DNA of 64,000 bases from Lactiplantibacillus daoliensis (GCF_005405005.1 NZ_BJDH01000001.1:62001-126000), one strand, 5' to 3'. Positions 1-9,755 are shown, counted from the stretch's first letter. Made by a program: numbers and translations. The notes: a model not told the origin generated them from the letters alone.

Positions 1-41
1 ACCACGAGCACACTTTGGATTGAATTCCATAAAACAGCCAT
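1..41 (-). CDS. 5' end of probable malate transporter (MleP-like), partial
   Basis: The minus strand has an ATG at 41 preceded by a GTAGGA-like ribosome site, opening a frame MAVLWNSIQSVLV that runs off the window. The short hydrophobic start and the position directly downstream of mleS fit the auxin-efflux-carrier type malate permease that commonly follows mleS in lactobacilli. Only 13 codons are visible, so the identity rests mainly on context. Confidence 0.45.
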   Translation of the reverse strand, partial: MAVLWNSIQSVLV

Positions 42-107
42 AAGTTTTCAGTCCTACTTTCAACATTTTTTTAATTAATCAAATCGTCTCTCTTAGGCGA
101 CCACTAA

Positions 108-1739
108 TTACTTATATTCAGGAACCCACTTCATGTCAGCAACGGCTTGCTTGGCACTTGTGATTGGTTCTTTGTTAAGCTTTTGGTCGATGACACTTTG
201 CGCAACGACTTCAGCTAATTTTTGTGAAAATTCCGTAATCTTCGCGACAGGAGGCAATACGGCTGCCCCAGGCTTTGAAGTATCAACGATTCCACCTAAA
301 GCATGGCAAGCTGCTGATAAGGTTTCACTGTTTAAAACTTTGGCAGTTGAGGCAATCAAGCCAAAACCAAGTCCAGGGTACATTAGAGCGTTGTTACCTT
401 GCCCGATTTGATAAGTGACACCGTTGTATTCAACATCATCAGCAGGAATACCAGTAGCAACTAAGGCCCGGCCATCCGTCCACTTAATCAAGTCTTCCGC
501 TTTAGCTTCCGCTAATTTGGTTGGGTTTGATAATGGGAAGATAATTGGCCGCTCAGTATGTGCAGCCATTTCCTTAATAATGCTTTCCGTGAAGGTTCCA
601 GGTTGGGTTGACGTCCCAATCATAACGGTTGGATGAACAGCTTTAACAACAGCTTCCAAGTTTGTTAACTCATCCGCATTGCTAAATTCGCTACGTGAAC
701 GCGTAAATTCTTTTTGAGCTGGTGTTAAGTCATCAGTATCGTCAAAGAGCAAGCCTTGCTTGTCGACCGCATAGAAGTGTTGTTTAGCTTCCGCTTCGGT
801 CAAACCAGCTTGCATGAGTTCGTCCATGATTTGGTTAGCAATTCCCATGCCGGCAGTCCCAGCACCGAATGATAAGATCTTTTGATCCTTGATACTTTCC
901 TTAGAAATGTTCAAAGCACCTAAGATCCCTGCTAAAACAACCATCCCAGTTCCTTGGATATCATCGTTAAACGTGGCGATATCATCCTTGTACTTGTCCA
1001 AGATGACTTGAGCGTTTGAACGACCAAAGTCTTCCCAATGTAAGAGTGATTCTGGGAACAACTTTTGTTCTGCTTTAACAAACTTGTCGATGACGTCGTA
1101 GTACTGATCGCCATAAACCCGTTTGTGACGATTACCAAGATACATTGGATCATCCAATAACTTTTGGTTGTTCGTCCCAGCATCAATGCTGACAGGTAAT
1201 ACTTGTGAAGGGTCGATCCCGGCAGCAGCCGTGTAGACCATTAATTTACCAACGGCGATATCAACCCCGTTGACACCCCAGTCACCCATGCCTAAGATAC
1301 CTTCCGCATCAGTCACAACGACTAAGCGAATATCACGGCCTTCAGCGGCGTTTTTCAACGTTGCTTCAACGTCTTCAGGTGCATCAACTGACACAAACGC
1401 AGCATTTTGTGGGTCTAAGAATAATTGATTGTATTGTTCGATTGAATCAGCAACCACTGGATCATAAACGATTGGCATGAATTCAACGACATGTTCATCC
1501 ATCAAATGGTAGAACAAAGTCCGATTTTCATTGAACAAGTTCATCAAGAAAATTCGCTTTTCCAAACGAGTTGCTTTGCTTTGGAATTGGCCATAAGCTT
1601 GAGTCGTTTGTTCTTCAATCGTTTGAACGGCACTTGGTAATGTCCCGGTTAAACCTAATTCTTGACGTTCAGCTTTCGTAAACGCCGTCCCTTTATTTAA
1701 AAATGGGTTATTTAAAATTGTATCTGCAGTTTGAGTCAT
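108..1739 (-). CDS. mleS: Malolactic enzyme
   Basis: Cytoplasmic NAD- and Mn-dependent enzyme that decarboxylates L-malate directly to L-lactate and CO2; with malate import this raises internal pH and helps make a proton motive force. The 543-residue length is normal for the family. Visible motifs are the malic-enzyme signature FNDDIQGTG near residue 260 and a Rossmann glycine motif GAGTAGMG near 295. The ATG at 1739 follows a GGAGG ribosome site. It is divergent from mleR and followed 66 bp downstream by a probable malate carrier, as in the classical mle locus. Malic enzyme is the alternative; the neighbouring mleR and overall similarity favour malolactic enzyme. Confidence 0.95.
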   Translation of the reverse strand: MTQTADTILNNPFLNKGTAFTKAERQELGLTGTLPSAVQTIEEQTTQAYGQFQSKATRLEKRIFLMNLFNENRTLFYHLMDEHVVEFMPIVYDPVVADSIEQYNQLFLDPQNAAFVSVDAPEDVEATLKNAAEGRDIRLVVVTDAEGILGMGDWGVNGVDIAVGKLMVYTAAAGIDPSQVLPVSIDAGTNNQKLLDDPMYLGNRHKRVYGDQYYDVIDKFVKAEQKLFPESLLHWEDFGRSNAQVILDKYKDDIATFNDDIQGTGMVVLAGILGALNISKESIKDQKILSFGAGTAGMGIANQIMDELMQAGLTEAEAKQHFYAVDKQGLLFDDTDDLTPAQKEFTRSRSEFSNADELTNLEAVVKAVHPTVMIGTSTQPGTFTESIIKEMAAHTERPIIFPLSNPTKLAEAKAEDLIKWTDGRALVATGIPADDVEYNGVTYQIGQGNNALMYPGLGFGLIASTAKVLNSETLSAACHALGGIVDTSKPGAAVLPPVAKITEFSQKLAEVVAQSVIDQKLNKEPITSAKQAVADMKWVPEYK

Positions 1740-1772
1740 CTTTATAATTCCTCCATTTTTTTAATAAGTTAG

Positions 1773-1791
1773 ATGACCAATCAATGGTCAT
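1773..1791. promoter_or_regulatory. Inverted repeat in the mleS leader
   Basis: ATGACCA, five bases, then TGGTCAT form a perfect 7-bp inverted repeat about 35-50 bp upstream of the mleS start. It could be an operator or an mRNA hairpin; no regulator can be assigned from sequence. Confidence 0.35.
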
Positions 1792-1856
1792 TAATCATGT
1801 GCGGTTAAACAAGCTTTATTAATTTACAAACAACAGTTTAGCGCCGGGTAAAACAT

Positions 1857-1870
1857 ATAGTCAAATCTAT
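1857..1870. promoter_or_regulatory. Candidate LysR-type binding site between mleS and mleR
   Basis: ATAG, six bases, then CTAT form a small interrupted dyad with the T-N11-A form usual for LysR-family sites. It lies 60 bp before mleR in the divergent intergenic region, with an AT-rich TATGATAT stretch just downstream that could be the mleR -10 region. A plausible MleR site by position only. Confidence 0.3.
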
Positions 1871-1929
1871 GCTATGATATAAATAATATTTATAAGGTAG
1901 CTAAAAATGCCCGTTTCAAAGGAGTTAAA

Positions 1930-2817
1930 ATGAACACAAAAGACTTAGACTATTTTCATCAATTAATTTTACAAAAAAACTTTTCAAAAGTTGCAACTTT
2001 TTTTAATGTCAGTCAACCAACGATTACGACGGCCCTCAAACGCTTAGAGACTGAATTCAACACGAAGTTGATCATCCGTGACCGCGTTCACAACGAGCTG
2101 ACACCGACCGCCAGTGGCGAGCAATTGGCAGAACACGCCGTCATCGTTTTGCGTCAGTTAAATATCGCTCATCAAGAAATCCATAATTTAACTCAGCAAC
2201 AAATCGTCTTGGGATTACCGCCGATTATTGAAAATCATTATTTCCCTCAAATTGCCACGAAACTTTCAGCCGCTGGCATGTTGGCCAATATTCAGACTAT
2301 TGAAGGTGGTTCGATTGCCTTGCGTGAAGCCGTCCGGAACGGCCGTGTAGATATGGCACTTCTCGGTTCCGTCGAGCCCCTCTCCTATCAAACTCTTTTG
2401 GCTGAAGAATTTGACCGGCAACCCTTTAGTATCTTTGTTTCGCGCGATCATCCATTAGCCAATCGGAAACGACTTTACTTTAGTGAACTTCGCCACGAAG
2501 ATTTTGTTTTCTTCAATAGTAACTTTGTGCATAACACGGCCTTCAATAAGCTCACCCGCCGCAATCATTTTCGGCCCAATGTCGTCTTTCGATCTAACGA
2601 CACCCATGTTTTAATGAAATTGATTGCTGAAAACGTTGGTGTTGGCTTTTTAACGACCGTCGTTGACCATTACAACGATAACGTCGTCCGCCTGGAACTA
2701 CTCGATGATGAGCAACCAGAATTCATCACGAGTATTGTTTATCGCACGTCACACATTTTAACGCCACCACAATTACGGCTATTAGAAATTCTACACAGCG
2801 CCCTTGAGTCAGATTAA
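1930..2817 (+). CDS. mleR: LysR-family regulator of malolactic fermentation
   Basis: Transcription factor of the LysR family; MleR activates the mle operon in response to malate in other lactic acid bacteria. The 295 residues show the usual plan: an N-terminal winged helix-turn-helix (about 1-60, with the recognition-helix stretch SQPTITTALKRLE) and a periplasmic-binding-protein-like effector domain (about 90-290). The ATG follows AAAGGAG. It is transcribed divergently from mleS, the normal arrangement for a LysR gene and its target. The role in malate sensing is inferred from family and context. Confidence 0.88.
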   Translation: MNTKDLDYFHQLILQKNFSKVATFFNVSQPTITTALKRLETEFNTKLIIRDRVHNELTPTASGEQLAEHAVIVLRQLNIAHQEIHNLTQQQIVLGLPPIIENHYFPQIATKLSAAGMLANIQTIEGGSIALREAVRNGRVDMALLGSVEPLSYQTLLAEEFDRQPFSIFVSRDHPLANRKRLYFSELRHEDFVFFNSNFVHNTAFNKLTRRNHFRPNVVFRSNDTHVLMKLIAENVGVGFLTTVVDHYNDNVVRLELLDDEQPEFITSIVYRTSHILTPPQLRLLEILHSALESD

Positions 2818-2864
2818 ACTAACCGCTGTGTTATAGTTAAGACATTTAGTAGGAGGAATTTATT

Positions 2865-3176
2865 TTGGACAATGACACCTTAAAAACATATCTAACCGAA
2901 AATTCACAAGTCGTCAGCATTTTCATGGAAAAGTGTACTGACTATTTAAATAAGCAAAATATGGACCGGTTACCTGCCCGCCGTTTCAACGACGCGGAAA
3001 TTGACCGTCAAGCTGACAAGATGCTGGATAAAGTGATCGAAAATATTCGCGGCAAGATTGCGCCTCATACCCGCGAGCAAACGCCCAAAGCTTGGGCGGC
3101 CTTTCTCAGCGAGAATGATGTCTTAGACGATCTAGAGTTGTCCATGACCGAACTCTCATTTGAACAAGAAGACTAA
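2865..3176 (+). CDS. Small hypothetical protein downstream of mleR
   Basis: 103 residues, starting at TTG (2865) eight bases after a strong AGGAGG site. The protein is acidic and hydrophilic, probably mostly helical, with no signal peptide or membrane segment, so it is predicted to be cytoplasmic. It begins 47 bp after mleR on the same strand and ends just before a strong terminator, so it is probably cotranscribed with mleR. I do not recognise a family. The strong ribosome site and terminator support a real gene. Confidence 0.7.
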   Translation: MDNDTLKTYLTENSQVVSIFMEKCTDYLNKQNMDRLPARRFNDAEIDRQADKMLDKVIENIRGKIAPHTREQTPKAWAAFLSENDVLDDLELSMTELSFEQED

Positions 3177-3191
3177 TCGTTGATCAATATT

Positions 3192-3232
3192 AAAAAAGTC
3201 TGGCCTAACGTTTTCGTTAAGCCAGACTTTTT
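3192..3232 (+). terminator. Intrinsic terminator after mleR and the small gene
   Basis: Near-perfect stem (AAAAAAGTCTGGCCTAACG paired across a TTTT loop) followed by a run of T. The A-run on the other side makes it usable in both directions, so it could also end the facing pseudogene. Confidence 0.9.
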
Positions 3233-4163
3233 TATGACGCCGCTAAACCTTGATAGATTTGAGTCAAATTCCAGCGCATCATGTCATAATAGGTCGCACC
3301 AGTTGATCCAGTAGCCCCTAAAGAATCGGTATACAAGGTTGCCTTAATTGGCAAGTTGGTTTCTTTGGACAACTTCTGCATTGACTTCGGTGAGACTGAC
3401 GTTTCAACAAACAACTTCTGCACGTTAGATTGCCGAATTTGGCTAATAACGGTTTGCATCTGTTCGGGAGTTCCCTGAGATTCCGTATTAACCTCCCAAA
3501 TATAGGCCGCTTTAATTTGATAGGCTGCTGCAAAATATTTTAAAGGCGCCCTCAGAAGTCACTAAGACACGTTGATCCGTCGGAAGCTTAGCAAATTTTG
3601 TCTGAGAACTTTGATGCAACTTTTGTAACTTGGCTTGATAGACTTGCGCGTTTTACCGATAATAAACCGCATTGGCAGGATCTTTCTGCTGCAGTACTTG
3701 ACTAATATGTTTCACGTATTGCTGCCCATTTGCCAAATCTAACCAGGCATGCGGGTCTGGTTCATGACGATTGGTCGTCAAATAACGGACCGGTATCCCC
3801 TGCCTTGCCGCTAGACATTTTTGCCAACGGTCTTTTTCGACGACTGAACCAGTTTTCAAAACCAGCCGTTTCCCCCAGTCTCTAATCGTAGCCCATTATA
3901 GAAGATGACATCCGCATCTGCTGTGGCCGTAATGTCACTTGGTTGCGGATCATATTCATATGGGTCAGTCCCTCGTTTGACGATTGAGTAGGCGTCCACT
4001 TTATCACCACCAACTTGTTGAACCATATCATTTAAAATCGAGTTGGTACTGACGACCCGCAACTTGCCTGAAAACTGAGTCGTTGCTGCAGGAAAAATGC
4101 AACTCCGGTAATCAAGCCAACGCCCAACAAACTGATAACGTTCGCAAATTCTCGCATCTGCAT
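3232..4163 (-). pseudogene. Decayed Mn/Zn ABC transporter substrate-binding protein
   Basis: Four or more frame-shifted blocks on the minus strand together rebuild a cluster A-I metal-binding protein (PsaA/MtsA type). In order: a hydrophobic anchor near 4157-4080, a block with [12 protein letters not shown], a block with DPHAWLDLANGQ, TSEGAFKYF near 3540-3560, and a C-terminal block with FVETSVSPKSMQKL and YTDSLGATGSTGATYYD. The first metal-ligand motif, usually DPHEYEP, reads DPYEYDP, so a ligand histidine is lost as well. Neither the ATPase nor the permease gene of such a transporter is present on either side. A partial deletion followed by decay is the simplest history. Confidence 0.88.
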
Positions 4164-4206
4164 GAGATCCTTGCTAAACTGTAAAAAACACTTTGGAGAC
4201 GATTAC

Positions 4207-4614
4207 ATGACTATCAATCTAAAACAAACCTTAACTTCTAAAAACTTACTCACCACCATCGATCATTGGTTTATCGGTACCGTTAGCCTCCTCTACCTAG
4301 GGCTATTAATTAGTACTAAATGGACTATCAGTATGCGATGGGTAGCCGGGGCTTCGCTGCTACAATGGCTAGTTGTCCATCTCATTAAAACCAGTCGGCC
4401 ACAACTAAAACCAACAAAATTGGTGACAACCTTTAATTCAACCCTATATAATTTAGGTATCTTGATTGGCCTAATAATGACCGTTAGCTACGCCATTTTG
4501 TTAGCCTTACTGACTGATCATCGTTGGCTGATTGGACAACAGTTGATGATTGTTTTGGGTATTTGTAGCTGTTTACTCGTCGCTAATTTCATCATCCTGC
4601 GAAAACTGATTTAA
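4207..4614 (+). CDS. Small four-helix membrane protein, unknown
   Basis: About 135 residues with four hydrophobic segments (roughly residues 20-32, 38-54, 76-97 and 106-130), so an integral membrane protein. I chose ATG 4207, preceded by GGAG at proper spacing, over the upstream frame opening at 4162, which lacks a ribosome site. It faces away from the metal-transporter pseudogene and ends just before a bidirectional terminator. I do not recognise the family and assign no function. Confidence 0.65.
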   Translation: MTINLKQTLTSKNLLTTIDHWFIGTVSLLYLGLLISTKWTISMRWVAGASLLQWLVVHLIKTSRPQLKPTKLVTTFNSTLYNLGILIGLIMTVSYAILLALLTDHRWLIGQQLMIVLGICSCLLVANFIILRKLI

Positions 4615-4623
4615 TTGTATTGG

Positions 4624-4657
4624 AAAAGCGCACCCGCCAACAGACGAGTGCGCTTTT
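4624..4657. terminator. Bidirectional terminator
   Basis: A 10-bp perfect stem (AAAAGCGCAC with GTGCGCTTTT) lies between the convergent ends of the small membrane protein gene and the surface protein gene, with an A-run and a T-run suited to ending both transcripts. Confidence 0.85.
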
Positions 4658-4689
4658 ATATTCCAAAAAGACTTGAGATACGGATTAAC

Positions 4690-7600
4690 TTAATGCTTTG
4701 AAGATTTTGATTTTTTCCAGACGTATGCCAAAATCAAGACTAACAACAGGATGCCCAGAACTAGCAAGCCCATCGACAATTGCTCATTCGATTGTGGCAA
4801 ATTTTTAGCCTTTGATTTTTGACGACTTGTGGTCGATTCAGCTTTAGCATTTGCCGTTGGCTTTGTTGTTTGAACGGCATCCGCAGATTTTACAGTAGAA
4901 CTTGCTTGTAGCTTAGGCGTTTCTTTAATCCCCGATTGCTGTGGCTGATCAATATTTGGTTTCGAAGTTGTTGTTTTAATCGTATTCATGAATTTCACCG
5001 TGACTGTTGTCGTTTTCTTGGAGATTATCACCACTGGACTTTCAGTACTCAATTGATAACCATCCGGAACCGACACCTGTTTCAATTGATAGGCACCAAC
5101 CGGTAAGTTATTTTGGATAATCTGACCCCACTTATCGGTGACAAGCTTGCCATCAACTTGCTTACCGGTTTTCTGATCAATCAATTCGAATTCACTGCCA
5201 ACAATCAATTTAGTTGGCCGATTTTTTTCGTGATTAATAATCGTTAATTGACCTTTAATTGCTGGCTCCGGGGTCACTGGTTTTGGCTCATTTACAAATT
5301 TGATAGTCACTTTTGGCGTATCCTTTGAAATTTTAACAACTTGCGTTTCAGTATTCAAAACATAGCCAACTGGTACCGAAACTTGTTTCAATTGATAGTC
5401 ACCCGCCGGTAATTCTGTTTGACTAATCAGTCCATTCTTATTAGTCACTAACTTGTCACCAACTTGTTTACCAGTCTTTTGAGCTATTAATTCAAATTCA
5501 CTACCCACAACCGGCTTAGCTGGTTGGCCCTTTTCGTGATTAACAATCGTGATTTGTCCTTTAACTGGTTCTGGGGTCGGTGAATTCTTGACTAACACAT
5601 TAGTGGTTTCACCCGCATTAACTGTGAAATCGAATACGTGGTCATTAATCAAGTAACCTTTAGTTGCTGTATTTTGTCGAATGCGATACTTTCCTGGTAA
5701 TAACCCCGAACGGTCAAGTTGGCCGTTCGCTTTAATCAACAGATTAGTGTCAATGTTAGTCTCGCCGATTGCCGTCACGCGGCTCAAACTGAAACGACCA
5801 CCATTCAACGGTTTACCGGTAGCCGTATCTTGATTACTAATTAGCACACTACCTTGTGGGTTGGTCTTGGAAACATTGGTTATTTTCACCGTCGTCGGCG
5901 TATTCGCCGCAGTTCCAATCGCAAAGGCAGTTTTAGCCTCGTCACCTTGTGGTAACACATAGCCGGCCGGTGCTGCAACTTCCTCTAGATAGTATTTGCC
6001 AGCTTTGAGACTACTAATTTGAAATTGACCATTCGCATTGGTTTCATACAATTGTGACCCCATTGTCGTGCCATTATTGTCCAGTAATCGGAATTTAGCA
6101 CCATACAGTGGATTCCCAGTCACACTATCGACTTTGGTCGTTTGAACCGCATTAACTGGATAGTTCATCGTTACTTTGGCCTGGTTCACATTGTAATAGG
6201 TCCCCGAACCATTAATTAATTGGACTTGATTGACGGCCTGACTATTTTCAGGCGTTTCAGCTGTGGTGATTTGCGCTGGATAGTCAAAATTAACTTCTGC
6301 TTTCGGGTCAAATGGTACGGCCGGGTCCAACACCATTTTAAGCATGGTCACTTTTGGATAATCAGTTGGTGCTAGCTGGGACGCCGTTTGCCAAACAACC
6401 GAATCACTATAATCATCAGCCCCATAACTTGGCTTAGCAGTTGCATAGTAAACCTTAAAGGCTTTCTCATAATCAATCGGACTGGCGGTTACAGCAGTCT
6501 GGTTTTTAACTGTCACTGGTCCTGCTAACTTGACATCGAATTTTGAACCATTAGCCCCTGCAACCGGCAGATAGTTCACTAACCCAATCTTCTTGGCAGC
6601 TTCACTATAACCATTGTACAAATTAGTCCGATACTTAATCACGTCACCTGCGTAGCCATAAGCACCCAAGTCAGAGGAATAACCACCGTCACCTTTGGCA
6701 ACTAAATTACTGACTTTCAATCCAGCAATCGGCATATAATTTAACGTAGTATTAGCTAGTTTAAGACCTTTATTCGGATCTTTCGTATCAGTATATAACT
6801 GATACTTATCTCCACCAGTCAGTGTGGGCGTCACAATCGACTTTAATCCCGCTGGATTATTCAAGTCATAGCTACCATCATTATTGTTATAAACCACATA
6901 ACTTTCAATTTGATAATTGTCGCCTTGACGTAACTGTGCGGCATCTAATGGCAAACTAATCTCGTACTGATTATTTCCGTTTTTATCACTGTTTACTGGT
7001 AATAAATCCGCTACTATGGCTGTTCGTCCACTGTTATGAAAATTGGGAATGACTTGTGGCTTAGACAGCCCTCTCAGACCACTCTGATCCACAGCCAGTC
7101 GCGTATGCTCAGGGACCATAAAGTAAACCTTGGCGTTTTCTGGCTGTGTATTTGCATAATTATTATACAAACTCATACTGCGTTTAATCGTAAAATCGTG
7201 CCCGTTCACGACATTCAATTGATCTTCCTTATCACCACTGCTGATCTCAGGGGGTTGACTACTCCCCTGCTTATACTTATACAAATAGAATCTGTCATAT
7301 CCGCGGCCACTCTCAAAAGCACCGTTATAAAAACCAGGATACTGCGCATACACTGTCTCTAGTGTGTAATATTTAACGTTCTTAGTGGGGTCTTTCCGGA
7401 ACTTCTCCAAACTTTGTTCGGTCATTGTTGCCACAAGATTGAATCCGAAAGCGGCATCTTGATTGGTCACCTCAATGGGATGATCAAATTCCAATTGAAA
7501 GCCTTGATATTTTTTGGTCAGCTTCGTCGCGTTCCAGGGAGTAACGCCTAAATTGTCTTTCAGTAAATCCTTGCTACCATCAGCATTAATCCCATACAAA

Positions 7601-8946
7601 TGATTATCGGTCATTCCAGGTAAGTTCGGTGTTCTAGCGGTTTTTAAGGCAAAGCTTTGCAGATTGTTATCCTGATAAAAGTCTGTTGGTAACGTCGCCT
7701 TTAACTTTGAAACCGGTAACGTCACCCCTGCCGGAATATGCTGAAAACCTCCGCCTGCAATTTGACCAGCCGTCTGGACAGAATAACGCACTTTGGTTTG
7801 TCCATTTACATCCGATAATACAGCTTGGTCACGGTTAGTTTCATTATGAACCCCTTTCCCCTCTGGCACTGGATCCCAATTTTGACCACTCTTCAACTTA
7901 AGGGTTGCCGGCCAACTATGATTACTGGTAACGGGGATGCTACTGCCCTCGTACTTCACCGAATAGCCAACTCGTTCCTGATAGTCGTTATTCGTGTTAA
8001 AAGTAAGCTGGCTCCCTTTAGAAACTTTCAACGGCAAATACCGCTTTGGACGATCGCCAAGAAATTCACTAGGCGTAAATGTCCGAGTTGCTTGCTTCGT
8101 GGCTGCATCATAGGTCCAACCATTCGGAGCATCCGTATTAAACTTTAAAAGATTTAACTTGCTAAGATCCATGGTCACTTCAATATTTCGACTGTCATTG
8201 GTGTTGTATAAATAATAGACATACATATTAGTGGTTTGGTCAGACAATGTTGTATAGGTCCCGTCACCATTCGGCTTCAGCTGATTTTCCTTGCCCTCGT
8301 AATTGTAATAATAATTTAAGTCAGAATATTGACCAGTAACTGTAACTTGAGACATACCGAAGCCTCTGTCAACTAGCGGTGAAGAATCAATATAATAACC
8401 CTTACTTGCTGTGTTAACCACCTGATCATGCTGATCTCGGATTTCCTCAACAATGGTTCCACGGGTCTGATCAACATTTAAACGCTTGGGCTGAACCACT
8501 GAGGGAATTTCTAAATTTTCGCCTGCACTCACTTGCTTTAAAGAATACTCAATAATCCAGCTTTGGGGATCGCTCGTAATGACTTTACCACCCTCCAGCT
8601 TATCAGCGAAGTCGTTGTCGGCGGGTTTGGCTAGTCCTTCGGCTGTTGGCTGATCAAAATCACGTCGATCGAACCGAAGTCGGATTTTACCACCATTAAA
8701 CGACTCATGAGTCTGATTGTTCAACTTAGCGATAATTTTATAATCACCACTGTATGAGCTGATACTAAGCTTTTCCGTGGGCTTGTCACTCCCCTGCTTA
8801 ATGCTGAACAATTCAACGCCGCCACCGACTGCTGACGCGGCCTGCGTCGTATTAGCGCTGATCACTCCCATCGGTATCGCCAGAATTTGTAGCATCAGTA
8901 ATAAAACCATTAATAGATTAGCTAGTTTTCCCCTGTTTCTCATCAT
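4690..8946 (-). CDS. Large sortase-anchored cell-surface protein with CnaB-like repeats
   Basis: 1418 residues. It starts with a long signal peptide (basic MMRNRGK, hydrophobic core, cleavage near residue 38). An N-terminal region of about 890 residues that I cannot assign is rich in Tyr, Asn and Gly, like lactobacillus adhesins. Four CnaB-like repeats follow, beginning near residues 930, 1032, 1129 and 1231, then a Ser/Thr/Lys-rich wall-spanning stretch. The C-terminus has LPQSNE at 1383, a hydrophobic helix and a basic tail. L. plantarum sortase substrates typically carry LPQTxE, so this is a one-residue variant. Repeats three and four are close copies. GGGGAG precedes tandem ATG codons at 8946. 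It is probably an adhesin or pilin-like protein; the ligand is unknown. Confidence 0.88.
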   Translation of the reverse strand: MMRNRGKLANLLMVLLLMLQILAIPMGVISANTTQAASAVGGGVELFSIKQGSDKPTEKLSISSYSGDYKIIAKLNNQTHESFNGGKIRLRFDRRDFDQPTAEGLAKPADNDFADKLEGGKVITSDPQSWIIEYSLKQVSAGENLEIPSVVQPKRLNVDQTRGTIVEEIRDQHDQVVNTASKGYYIDSSPLVDRGFGMSQVTVTGQYSDLNYYYNYEGKENQLKPNGDGTYTTLSDQTTNMYVYYLYNTNDSRNIEVTMDLSKLNLLKFNTDAPNGWTYDAATKQATRTFTPSEFLGDRPKRYLPLKVSKGSQLTFNTNNDYQERVGYSVKYEGSSIPVTSNHSWPATLKLKSGQNWDPVPEGKGVHNETNRDQAVLSDVNGQTKVRYSVQTAGQIAGGGFQHIPAGVTLPVSKLKATLPTDFYQDNNLQSFALKTARTPNLPGMTDNHLYGINADGSKDLLKDNLGVTPWNATKLTKKYQGFQLEFDHPIEVTNQDAAFGFNLVATMTEQSLEKFRKDPTKNVKYYTLETVYAQYPGFYNGAFESGRGYDRFYLYKYKQGSSQPPEISSGDKEDQLNVVNGHDFTIKRSMSLYNNYANTQPENAKVYFMVPEHTRLAVDQSGLRGLSKPQVIPNFHNSGRTAIVADLLPVNSDKNGNNQYEISLPLDAAQLRQGDNYQIESYVVYNNNDGSYDLNNPAGLKSIVTPTLTGGDKYQLYTDTKDPNKGLKLANTTLNYMPIAGLKVSNLVAKGDGGYSSDLGAYGYAGDVIKYRTNLYNGYSEAAKKIGLVNYLPVAGANGSKFDVKLAGPVTVKNQTAVTASPIDYEKAFKVYYATAKPSYGADDYSDSVVWQTASQLAPTDYPKVTMLKMVLDPAVPFDPKAEVNFDYPAQITTAETPENSQAVNQVQLINGSGTYYNVNQAKVTMNYPVNAVQTTKVDSVTGNPLYGAKFRLLDNNGTTMGSQLYETNANGQFQISSLKAGKYYLEEVAAPAGYVLPQGDEAKTAFAIGTAANTPTTVKITNVSKTNPQGSVLISNQDTATGKPLNGGRFSLSRVTAIGETNIDTNLLIKANGQLDRSGLLPGKYRIRQNTATKGYLINDHVFDFTVNAGETTNVLVKNSPTPEPVKGQITIVNHEKGQPAKPVVGSEFELIAQKTGKQVGDKLVTNKNGLISQTELPAGDYQLKQVSVPVGYVLNTETQVVKISKDTPKVTIKFVNEPKPVTPEPAIKGQLTIINHEKNRPTKLIVGSEFELIDQKTGKQVDGKLVTDKWGQIIQNNLPVGAYQLKQVSVPDGYQLSTESPVVIISKKTTTVTVKFMNTIKTTTSKPNIDQPQQSGIKETPKLQASSTVKSADAVQTTKPTANAKAESTTSRQKSKAKNLPQSNEQLSMGLLVLGILLLVLILAYVWKKSKSSKH

Positions 8947-9079
8947 AAATGCTCCCCTTAAATGACTAGAAATTTTAGTTAATATCCTTTACTGAATGTT
9001 ATCATAGTAAAAATAAAATGCTAGTCACCTTTTGAACGGGTCGGAAGCGCATCGTTTGTTGATTTATAAGAAAAAGCAC

Positions 9080-9109
9080 AGCTAATTATTGATATATCAG
9101 CAATTAGCT
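9080..9109. promoter_or_regulatory. 30-bp near-perfect palindrome upstream of the surface protein gene
   Basis: Arms AGCTAATT and AATTAGCT flank a perfect inner palindrome TGATATATCA, with only two-base interruptions each side. It is centred about 150 bp before the surface protein start and is followed at 9113-9128 by a small CCCC/GGGG hairpin. It has the shape of an operator for a dimeric regulator; no T-run follows, so it is not a terminator. The rest of 8947-9266 shows only an AT-rich possible promoter (TATGAT on minus near 8998). Confidence 0.45.
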
Positions 9110-9266
9110 AATCCCCGAATGTGTGGGGTAAATAATGATATTAGTAAATTAATTTTTTTGGGGAGAGCATCCACGGCCAGTCGAACTAATTATGTTGAAC
9201 ATTAAATACCACTACTGACAATACAACGTGAAAATGGCGAATTTACAATTGAAATGTAACCGTAAC

Positions 9267-9306
9267 AAAAAAAGCACTTGCCCAAATGGACGAGTACTCT
9301 TTTTTT
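9267..9306 (-). terminator. Terminator of the rplM-rpsI operon
   Basis: An imperfect stem (AAAAAGCACTTGCCC against GGACGAGTACTCTTTTT) with flanking A and T runs lies 44 bp after the rpsI stop. Confidence 0.75.
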
Positions 9307-9349
9307 GGATTCAGAAAATGTTGATAATGCAACGCTTTTTCTAAAAATA

Positions 9350-9742
9350 TTAACGCTTTGAGAATTGTGAAGCTTTCCGGGCTTTCTTCAAACCTGGCTT
9401 CTTACGTTCCTTCATACGAGCGTCACGAGTCAAAAGACCTGCGCGCTTCAAAGGACCGCGGAAATCTGGGTCAACTTCAAGCAATGCCCGAGCGATACCA
9501 TGACGAGTTGCGCCGGCTTGGCCGTGGAACCCACCACCGATAACGTTAACTAAAACATCATATTGATCAGTTGTTTCAGTTACTTCAAATGGTTGTAACA
9601 ATTCCTTGCGAATATCTGCAAATGGAATGTAATCATCAACTGATTTGTCATTCATAACAATCTTACCAGAACCTGGTACTAAACGTACGCGGGCGACTGA
9701 ATCTTTACGACGGCCTGTGCCGCGATATTGTACTTGAGCCAA
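9350..9742 (-). CDS. rpsI: 30S ribosomal protein S9
   Basis: 130 residues, the normal length. S9 binds 16S rRNA in the 30S head, and its C-terminal tail reaches the P-site tRNA. The signature stretch [19 protein letters not shown] is present near residues 70-88, and the protein ends in the conserved SKR. It follows rplM by 13 bp, the near-universal rplM-rpsI pair, and shares its promoter. Confidence 0.98.
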   Translation of the reverse strand: MAQVQYRGTGRRKDSVARVRLVPGSGKIVMNDKSVDDYIPFADIRKELLQPFEVTETTDQYDVLVNVIGGGFHGQAGATRHGIARALLEVDPDFRGPLKRAGLLTRDARMKERKKPGLKKARKASQFSKR

Positions 9743-9755
9743 TGTAGTTTCCTCC

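Noticed and set aside
3232-4163. Several separate small genes in this stretch
   Set aside because: Joined in order across frames they rebuild one metal-binding protein, so they are pieces of a pseudogene.
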